Below are positions 1-7,432 of a stretch of DNA of 64,000 nt, one piece after another. The stretch covers positions 23,628,501 through 23,692,500 of the forward strand of contig NC_092597.1 in NCBI RefSeq assembly GCF_047663525.1. The letters are read 5' to 3'. How positions within the stretch are numbered: the first letter of the stretch is position 1; every line of letters begins with the position of its first letter. Made by a program: the position numbers and the translations under genes. This DNA comes from Anas platyrhynchos (lineage: Eukaryota > Chordata > Aves > Anseriformes > Anatidae). The notes below the pieces were generated by a model that ran no database searches, was not told where the DNA came from, and saw only the letters and a program-made list of their open reading frames with translations.

Positions 1-1959
1 CAGCACCGAGGAGCTTCATTTGATCCTTCTGACATCAGAGAGCAAAAGCAAACCGGAGCGTGGAATCTGCGAGCAGCTCGTGGAGCTCTGTGGTCCTACA
101 GGGAAAGTTCAACGGGAGGCAGCGAGGGGAAGGGGACGGACCGCGGGGGACCCTCTCCGTGATGCAGGGAGCCTGGGGGGCACCTCTGAAGCAAAACCTG
201 GGAATTTGGGTCTTTGTGGGAAAAGAAAAGAAAATAATGTAACCTGCTGGCTGAGAGCAAAGGCTCCCGCTGCCTTCGGGCAGGAGGTCAGAGGGGAGCC
301 ACCGGCATCCAGCCCCCAGGGCTGCACCCAAGGCCCCCAGGAAGGCTTCGGCCTCAGCCAGAGAGGAAGAGGAGGGAGGAGGCAGGCGGGGGCTGCAGCA
401 GGAGCCACGGTGGGGGAGTCAGGGGGGCTCAGGGGGGTCACCGCCGGTGGCTGCTCCCCGCAGCGCAGGGGCCAAGGGCAGTGGAGGCACCCTCGGGCTC
501 AGGGAATCGGAGCTGCAAATCCTGTGCCTTTGCGGGGATTTGGAAACAGGCGGCCCCACGCTGCTCCCTGCAAGAGCTCCGCAAGGCGCAGAGCGGCTCA
601 GCCTCCTGGGGACAAAGCATCTTTGTGCAGAGGCTCGTCCTGTGCTCGCACGAAGGTGTGCAGCCAGCAGACCCCACGGGGGAGACCCCCACGGGTGAGA
701 CCCCACTCAAGCAGCACCACCAGGAGCCGGCCTGTGCAGGGCTTGGCACCCGACAGGCTCTGATGGTGCTGAGTTAAAACATGTCACAAACACCCCCAGC
801 TCTGGACTCCCAGCTTCTCCAGGGGGTGCTCCAGAGGGTGCTCAGGGTCCCTCTTCTGTTGTGCGAGGTTATTTGGGGGTGGTTTTCCATTGCCTGCTGC
901 GGCACAGGAGCAGGGCTGCAGCCTCCAGCTGCTCAGCGCCCTTTTGTCTGCTTTCTCTCACCCCCCCCCCGTACCCCACACAGCCCCCCCTGCCCTGGGC
1001 AGAACCAGCATGACCCCAAAAGCCCCAGATGAGGGGGCAGCAGCAGGAGCAGGGCCCTGGGCAGCAGAGGGGCTCTGTGGCACCGAGCAGGAGCCGTGCC
1101 CCGCAGCGTGGCGGTGGGGTGCTGAGTCACAGCAGTTATTTTTGGATAACCCATCCTCAGCCTCCACTGGGGACTTTTTAAGCTGTGGGGGGCTCACAGG
1201 GCACAAATCCGGAGGGGATCAGAGCCTGACCCCGCTCACCAGGCTTGGCGGTGCTGCAGTGCCAGGTGGGTGAAAGTCTGGCGGGGGAGGAAAAAAAAAA
1301 TAGAAATATAAAAATCTCCAAATATTTGGGGCTGCAGGAGGCTGCAGCGGGAGTGCTGCGGTGTGGCTGTAAAGGGACGGCCATAAAGCACCGGGGTGCG
1401 CCCAGCCGGGATTTATGGGGTGAGCCTCACTGCCTACCCCAGCGGCTGCCGCTCCGCCGGACCCCCACTGCGGCTGCTCTCCCCGCGGCGTCCTGCAGCG
1501 AAAGTTCAAGGTTTATAAGGAGCCGCTCAGCCCCGGGGCCGCTGCGTGGCAAATGGATCGCGGGGGGGTATTGGGGCGGGGGGGGGACTTCGTGGTAGCG
1601 GAGACAAAGCTGCGGGGGAGGCGAGTCCCGTCCCGTCCCGTCCCGTCCCGTCGGGGGCCGCAGCTGCGGGGTGCCGGGGGCTCGGGAACAGCCCCGCAGC
1701 CCCCGAAAAAATGTGGGGAGGGTCCCGAGGTAGGGCCCGGGAGGTTCGGGGGGGTCGCAAAGGTGAAGGGCAGCGCTGCCGTCGGGGGGTGAAGGGGGAA
1801 GTAAAGGCGGCAAGGGGCTGAGGAGCATCAATGGGGTGCAGAAAAAGGGGAATCGTGGGGGGGAAGCAGCCAGGGGGGGTCACAGCCAGGGCGCTGGGAA
1901 GGGGTCCCGGGGGTGTCCCCGCGACCCCCCTGCCCAGCGGGAGCTGAGCACGTCGGGGC
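1..1959. other. GC-rich upstream intergenic DNA, no gene recognised
   Basis: Both strands contain long open frames here, but they are low-complexity Pro/Gly/Arg-rich translations expected from GC-rich DNA. None resembles a known protein. A short tandem run of five CCCGT units sits at 1627-1651, and many G or C homopolymers occur. This looks like the outer part of the SKOR1 CpG-rich domain. I see no exon of the gene that lies upstream in other amniotes (MAP2K5). Confidence 0.6.
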
Positions 1960-2340
1960 GGGCGGAGTGTGCCCGGCCTGCAGAGAGCCGCCGCCCGCTT
2001 CCTTTGTCAATGTCCAGTAATTAAAATGTCACCGTTTAATTTTCAGGCCTCTCGGAGCAATCTTTTCCTAATAAAGAGTCTAATCGAAACGCTCCTTCCC
2101 CCCCCCGCCTCCCCGGGAAGGGCCGCGGAAGAGGCTGTAAATGCGCAGAGCCGCTGCGGATCGATAGAGAGAAGCCCGGATTGATCGGCCTCTAAAATTA
2201 AATTTATTGGGGTCATGGTTTTATATGGTGCTGATACAACTGTTAAATGGGGAACATTCATTTCCAATAGGAGGCGTTTATTAAACTTCCACTGAATTAG
2301 ACCGCCGTGATTTATGTGGCAATCTCGGCGCAGCCCTCCA
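1960..2340. promoter_or_regulatory. Candidate conserved noncoding element A upstream of SKOR1
   Basis: Base composition switches abruptly from GC-rich to A/T-rich. The block contains a SOX-like CCTTTGTCAATG at its left end, TAATTAAAAT at about 2018, several TTTAT/TTAAA homeodomain-type words and CCAATAGGAGG near 2263. No open frame is convincing. Islands of this kind embedded in a CpG-rich flank are typical of deeply conserved enhancers around developmental transcription regulators. Conservation itself is inferred, not tested. Confidence 0.5.
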
Positions 2341-2589
2341 GGAGAGAAGGGCCTTTCGCGGCCGGCCCCGGGTGATTATTTATTTATACACCCGTGACAC
2401 GGCTCCCTAAGTTTTAACCTAAATTATCCGCCGGCCTCGCCCGCCAGCGGCACGGGCGCGGGGGTCCCGTCGGGGCGCAGCTCCCTGCCCGCAGCCCCTC
2501 GGCGGCCGCGCACCCCCGGGCCTGGGGGGGGACCCCGGGGGGGGGGCCCCGGGGCGGCGGAGGCGCCCGCAAACGTCCCGGCTCTCGCG

Positions 2590-2800
2590 TGCGGCGATCG
2601 TTGAGCGTTAATTAGAAATTCATTACAATTAAAAGCCGCGCGCACACGCCTTAATTACATCTGATTTTTAATTCCGAATCCGTGTTTACACAGTAAGCGA
2701 GACGTACCTCCTGATTATCCCCAATACTCTTTATACTGTACTAATTATGTAAATTAAACCTAATTAACTGACAAAAACTGCAGTCAATTCAACTGTTAAA
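2590..2800. promoter_or_regulatory. Candidate conserved noncoding element B with four TAATTA motifs
   Basis: Four copies of TAATTA occur within 158 bp, at 2609-2614, 2652-2657, 2742-2747 and 2761-2766. All lie in an A/T-rich island between GC-rich flanks. TAATTA is the core recognised by many Antennapedia-, LIM- and paired-type homeodomains. SKOR1 is expressed in defined dorsal spinal cord interneurons under homeodomain control (LBX1), so an enhancer role is a reasonable inference. Confidence 0.5.
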
Positions 2801-3599
2801 AGATACGGCGAGGAGCGGGGAGCCGGCGGGGAGAGCGGCCGGAGCGGCGGGGCCGGAGCGGAGCTTCCCCGGCCCGGGGCTCCGCGCTGTCGGGGCGGCC
2901 TCGGCCGGCTCCGGTGCGGGGAACGGGGACGTGCGGGAACGGAGCCCTGCGGGGAACGGAGCCTTGCGGGGAGCGGGGACGGTTGGGGCACAGCCGAGGG
3001 GGCCGGGGCAGAGCCGCAGCCCCCTGCCCCTTGGGGACCCCCGACGTGCCGCCCCCCATCCAGCCCGGGAAGGGGCCGCCGGTGCCTCGCAGCCCGGCGA
3101 GGAGCAGCAAAAGGGGCCGGAGCCGGGCTGCCGCGGCCCGGAGGGGGGGGGCTCGGCAGGGACTGCGGGCATCCAGCCCCCGGGGACCACCCCGAGCCGG
3201 CGGAGAGAGGGGCAGCGCCTCCAGGTCTCCCACCGCCGGCTCCTGCGTCCGCCCGGCTGGAGGACGAGGGAGCGGATAAATAATTAAAAGGCGAGGAATA
3301 ATTACCGGCTCGGGTTGCCAGCGCCGCGGGAAGGCCGCGCTGCAAGGCCCGGCCGGCAGCACCCATCCCGTCTGTGTGTGTCCCCCCCCACACCCCCCGA
3401 CGGGGCGTCCCGACCCCCCGGTGCGGCGGGGCCCCGGGGGCAGCGGCGGCCGCGCTCCGGCCCCGGTGCTGCGGGGAGCGGGGGGAGCGGAGCGGGGTCG
3501 GCTCCGGCCCCGCAGCCTCCGGGACCGCGGCATCGGCGGCTCCGCACCTGCGTTTCGCTCCGCGCCGGTTCCGCCGCATCCTCCCGGCGCCGGGGACAA
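2801..3599. other. GC-rich spacer, nothing recognised
   Basis: This stretch is extremely GC-rich with frequent CpG and many overlapping spurious open frames of Pro/Arg/Gly/Ala composition on both strands. An A/T-rich word cluster (GGATAAATAATTAAAAG and GGAATAATTACC) interrupts it at about 3274-3305. No gene is supported. Confidence 0.5.
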
Positions 3600-3725
3600 A
3601 AGTGATAGCTGGGGGCGATCCGCGCCGTTATTAACTTCTGTTTGATCAGTGTAATTGCGCCGATCGCGGCCGGACGCGATGATTAATTACAGTTTAATTA
3701 ATGTGGCCGTGACGAACGCTGCATG
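3600..3725. promoter_or_regulatory. Candidate conserved noncoding element C
   Basis: A compact A/T-rich island holds TTAATTA at 3683-3689 and TTAATTAA at 3694-3701, so the motif starts are 11 bp apart, about one helical turn. GTTTGATCAGTGTAATTG lies upstream at about 3641. It sits 0.6-1.1 kb upstream of the probable SKOR1 first exon. Enhancer function is inferred from motif content and context. Confidence 0.45.
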
Positions 3726-4339
3726 CGGGAACCCACCCAGGGCGGAGACGCGGCTGCGGGGCCCCCTCCGCGCCGGTAGGACCTGGGGTGTCCCCCCCCC
3801 TCCCCACGGCTCCGGTGGCCGCCGGTGCTGCCGGCGTGGAGGGGGCCCCCGGAGCGAACGAAAACCCGCGGCCGTGCCCCCCCCGCCGCCTCCGCCCGGC
3901 GATTTCGTTGCCGGCCCGGTTCCCCCCCCCTCCATCTCCCATCCCCGCCCGCATCCCCCCGCGGCCGGTCCCGCAGCCGCGCAGCCCCGGCGGAGCGCTC
4001 AGCCCGGGGGCGGCGGCGGCGACGGGGGGGGCCCGCTGGGAGCCGCGCGGCTGCGATTTCGATGGGGCCCCTCCGCCGCCCCCCCCGGGCTCCTCTTTTC
4101 GTTGCCTCCCTCGCCCCTCGCCAACTCGCAACGAGCCGCGGCCCCCCGCGGGTGCCCCCGCTGAGCCCCTCCCGGTGGCGGCTGCCGGGGGGCGCGGAGG
4201 GACTGGGGGGGGACGCGGGGAGGGGGCCCGCGGAGCCCCTCGCAGGTGGGGCCGGGGCCGGGCCGCGCTCTTACCTCGGGCAGCCCGGGCGGGTCCCCGC
4301 TCGGTGGCGGCCCCCCGCGCCCCCCCGTGCCTGAGAGCC
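3726..4339. other. CpG-island DNA upstream of SKOR1, nothing recognised
   Basis: Very GC-rich DNA with C and G homopolymers. Overlapping open frames on both strands have no recognisable domains. It is probably part of the SKOR1 CpG island. Confidence 0.5.
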
Positions 4340-4443
4340 GCGCCGTGATTGACTGGAGCGCGTCGGTGATTGACGGCCGCGGGGTCCCGGAGGCAGTTAA
4401 TGTAAATATGCTGGTGCTAAGTGGGTGTGTCTTCCCGTTATTT
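4340..4443 (+). promoter_or_regulatory. SKOR1: SKOR1 promoter-proximal block with paired PBX-type motifs
   Basis: Two identical TGATTGAC words occur at 4346-4353 and 4367-4374, exactly 21 bp apart. TGATTGAC is the classical PBX/TALE half-site. The A/T-richer words GTTAATGTAAATATGC follow at about 4397 before the GC-rich first exon. The location, 0.4-0.5 kb before the GTAAGT donor of the presumed first exon, suggests a core or proximal promoter. No TATA box is evident, and the transcription start cannot be placed from sequence alone. Confidence 0.45.
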
Positions 4444-4836
4444 TAGCTGTCACCGGATCAATGTGCGGCGGCTCCAAGTACGGCTCCGGATCCTCCCTCG
4501 GCGGCGCGGCTGGCCACTCGCTCTTGTTGCATCTCGCCCGGGCAGACGCGGCGGCGGCGGGGCGGGCGGCGGCCCCGGAGAGCGGCCGGGAGCCTTCAGC
4601 GGGTGCCCGAGGCCCGCCCGGCTCCCCGCGGGGGCGGCTCGGCGGGGCCGGGGCCGGGGCCGGGGCCGGGGCCGGGGCCGGGGCGCCCCCCCCGCCCGCC
4701 CGCCGCTCGGCGGAGCGCGGCCCCCGGCGGATGGCGGCCCCGGCGGCGGGCAGCGGAGCGCCGGGGCTGCGAGGCGGCCGCTAGCCCCGAGGAGAGCCCC
4801 CCCCCGGCCGCCCGTCCAGCCGGGCTCGGAGCCCCG
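4444..4836 (+). other. SKOR1: Probable SKOR1 5' noncoding exon (5' limit uncertain)
   Basis: The right edge is set by a consensus splice donor, CCCCG|GTAAGT, at 4836/4837. It pairs with the pyrimidine-rich acceptor TTTTGTTTTGCAG ending at 5433, 16 bases before the SKOR1 start codon, giving a 597-bp intron. The left edge is a guess because no transcription start signal is visible. The exon is CpG-rich, contains an upstream open frame (ATG at 4461, stop at 4782-4784) and a GGGGCC tract. An alternative is that transcription starts elsewhere, since human SKOR1 has an alternative longer N-terminus (from memory). Confidence 0.5.
4644..4684 (+). repeat. GGGGCC hexanucleotide tract
   Basis: Six perfect GGGGCC units run from 4644 to 4679, followed by a partial GGGGC to 4684. 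The tract lies inside the presumed SKOR1 5' noncoding exon. Each unit carries a G4 run, so the sense strand meets the usual G-quadruplex pattern. The repeat unit is the same as in human C9orf72, at a short and presumably unexpanded length. Confidence 0.9.
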
Positions 4837-5080
4837 GTAAGTGCCGCGGGGCGGCGGGGGGCCGGGGGGGGGCTCCCGGGGCCGGGCGCGTCCCGGGGAG
4901 CCGCTGCCGGCGGTTCGCGTGATGGCCGCGGAAGCCGCTTAGCGCCCGGCTAAGCCCATTTGTGCCCCCCCTCCCTCCCCGGGCTCCGTGCGGAGGCTCC
5001 TGCCCGCCCCGGGCCCTGATCCGCCGGCACCGGGAGAAGGGGCGCCCGCCCCGCTGCGAGCGGCAAGTTTCGGCCCCGGC

Positions 5081-5130
5081 GCTCCGGGACGCACCGGGAC
5101 GCACCGGGACGCACCGGGACGCACCGGGCA
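5081..5130 (+). repeat. 10-bp tandem repeat in SKOR1 intron 1
   Basis: Five consecutive 10-bp units of the form GCACCGGGAC occur. Three are exact (5091-5120), and the first (GCTCCGGGAC) and last (GCACCGGGCA) are imperfect. The array lies in the presumed first intron and is a candidate length polymorphism. Confidence 0.85.
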
Positions 5131-5449
5131 GCCTCCGCCGGTGCCTTTCGTTGGAGCCCTCCCGGCGCTCGCCGCAACGGCCCGGCTCGGTTGGGCACGG
5201 CACGGCTCGGCGAGCCGGCACAAAGGGACGCGGCTCGACCCCCGGGGCGAGCAGCGGGGTCCCCCCCGCACCCCCCGGGCCGTCCTTGCCCCGGGCTCCG
5301 GCTGCGGCGGGGCCGGGACCGGCGGCGCTGGGGATGCGCGGCGGCCCCGGGCCGGGCCGGGATGGGAGCGGCGGCGGCTGCGGGGCCCCGGGAGCGGTGG
5401 TAACCGGCGCCTTTCCCCGATTTTGTTTTGCAGGGGCGTTTTGGGGGGA

Positions 5450-7432
5450 ATGGAGGCGATCGCCAGTCAGATGGGAAATGGGAGAGATGCAAGCTCCTCC
5501 CCAAATTCAAAGCAAGAGCTGCAGCCGTACCAGGGCTCCAATACCCTCAAGCCCAACCAAGTGGGTGAGACCTCTCTGTACGGAGTGCCCATCGTGTCCC
5601 TGGTCATCGACGGGCAGGAGCGGCTGTGCCTGGCGCAGATCTCCAACACGCTGCTCAAGAACTACAGCTACAATGAGATCCACAACCGGCGGGTGGCCCT
5701 GGGCATCACCTGCGTGCAGTGCACGCCGGTGCAGCTGGAGATCCTGCGGCGGGCCGGGGCCATGCCCATCTCCTCCCGCCGCTGCGGCATGATCACCAAG
5801 CGGGAGGCGGAGCGGCTCTGCAAGTCCTTCCTGGGCGAGCACAAGCCGCCCAAGCTGCCCGAGAACTTCGCCTTCGACGTGGTGCACGAGTGCGCCTGGG
5901 GCTCGCGGGGCAGCTTCATCCCGGCGCGTTACAACAGCTCCCGCGCCAAGTGCATCAAGTGCAGCTACTGCAGCATGTACTTCTCCCCCAACAAGTTCAT
6001 CTTCCACTCGCACCGCACCCCGGACTCCAAGTACACGCAGCCCGACGCCGCCAACTTCAACTCGTGGCGCCGCCACCTCAAGCTCAGCGACAAGACGGCC
6101 ACGGAGGAGCTGTCGCACGCCTGGGAGGATGTCAAGGCCATGTTCAACGGCGGCACCCGCAAGCGGACCTTCTCCCTGCAAGGCGCCCCCGCCGCCGGCC
6201 CCGGCGGAGGCTCGCCGGCGGCCAAGGCCTCGCTGCACCCTCCGCCGCCCGCCGGCCCCGAGCTGGCCCCGGCGCACAAGAGCCTGCGCTGCAGCGGCCA
6301 GGAGCCGGCGGGCGAGCGCGGAGCGCTGGGGCTGCCCGCGGCGCACGGCGGGGCGGCGGGGGCGCACGGCGGGGCGGGCGCGGTGCGCAGCTACCCGGTG
6401 ATCCCGGTGCCCAGCAAGGGGTTCGGCATGCTGCAGAAGCTGCCGCCGCCGCTCTTCCCTCACCCGTACGGCTTCCCGGCCGCCGCTTTCGGACTGTGCC
6501 CCAAAAAGCAGGAGGACGCGCTGGGCGGCGCGGGAGGCGGCGAGCCGGGCAAGGGCGGCGCGCTGCCGTCGGGGATGTTTTGGGGGCCGCCGCACCCGCA
6601 CCCGCACCAGCCGGCGCAGCCGCCCCACCAGCCCGGCGCCGCCAAGGACGGCGGCGTTTACCCGTCCTTCCCCATGTTCTGGCCGGCCGCCGGCAGCCTG
6701 CCCGTGCCGCCCTACCCGGCGCAGAGCCAGGCCAAGGCGGCGGCCACGGCCGTCGTGGTGGCGGCGGCGGCCGCGGCGGCGGCGGCGGCGGCCGAGCCGT
6801 CGGGGCTGGCGGGGCGGCACGGCGAGCCGGAGGGCTCGGAGCCGTCGGGCAGCGGGCGGAGCAGCGCCACGCCGCAGGAAGGCTCCGGGGCCGACGGCGA
6901 GCGCTGCTCCAGCGCCCTGTCGAGGGCGGCCGGCGAGGAGGAGCGCTCCGGGGACGAGGCGCTGCTCGGCCCGCTGCCCCTGCCCAGGAAGGGCAGCTAC
7001 CTGTCCGCCTTCCGCCCGGTGGTGAAGGACACCGAGAGCATCGCCAAGCTCTACGGCACCCGCGAGGCGTACGGCGGCGGCGGCGGTGGGGCCGCCCGCG
7101 GGCCCGGTTACCTCTCCCCGGACTTCCTCAGCGAGGGCAGCTCCAGCTACCGCTCGCTCTCCCCCGGGGGGGACACGGCCGAGGAGCCCGAGGTGGACGT
7201 GGAGTCCAACCGCTTCCCCGACGACGACGACGAGGACGCCGCCGCCGCCGCCTCCGCCGCGGCCCCGGAGGAGCGGGAGCCGCCGCCGCCCCGGCTGCTG
7301 GCCGGGCCCGAGGAGCCGCTGCCCGCCGCCACCGACGGGTCCGAGGAGAAAGCGGGCGAGGCGGCGGCGGAGGAGGGCGGCCAGCCCCCCGACGGCAGCC
7401 CCGAGCGGAGCAGCAGCGGCAGCGCCTACGAG
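5450..7432 (+). CDS. SKOR1: SKOR1 first coding exon (residues 1-661)
   Basis: This large exon encodes the SKI/SNO/DAC and SMAD4-binding domains and the low-complexity middle. The middle includes a conserved block with RSYPVIPVPSKGFG, a His/Pro-rich stretch, about 11 alanines (near 6761-6793), and the conserved SAFRPVVKDTESIAKLYG and EPEVDVESNRFPDDDDE segments. The acceptor ends at 5433. The donor GAG|GTGCGG follows 7432, leaving phase 0. The following intron is only 81 bp. Confidence 0.93.

Noticed and set aside
2764-3599. Long minus-strand open frames (up to about 270 codons) upstream of SKOR1
   Set aside because: Composition is Pro/Arg/Ala/Gly-rich as expected from CpG-rich DNA lacking stops. 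There are no domains, and overlapping frames are open on both strands.
4988-5449. In-frame N-terminal extension of SKOR1 from 4988
   Set aside because: The open frame passes through a predicted intron with a good acceptor at 5433. The extension has no family similarity, and the conserved start MEA lies at 5450.
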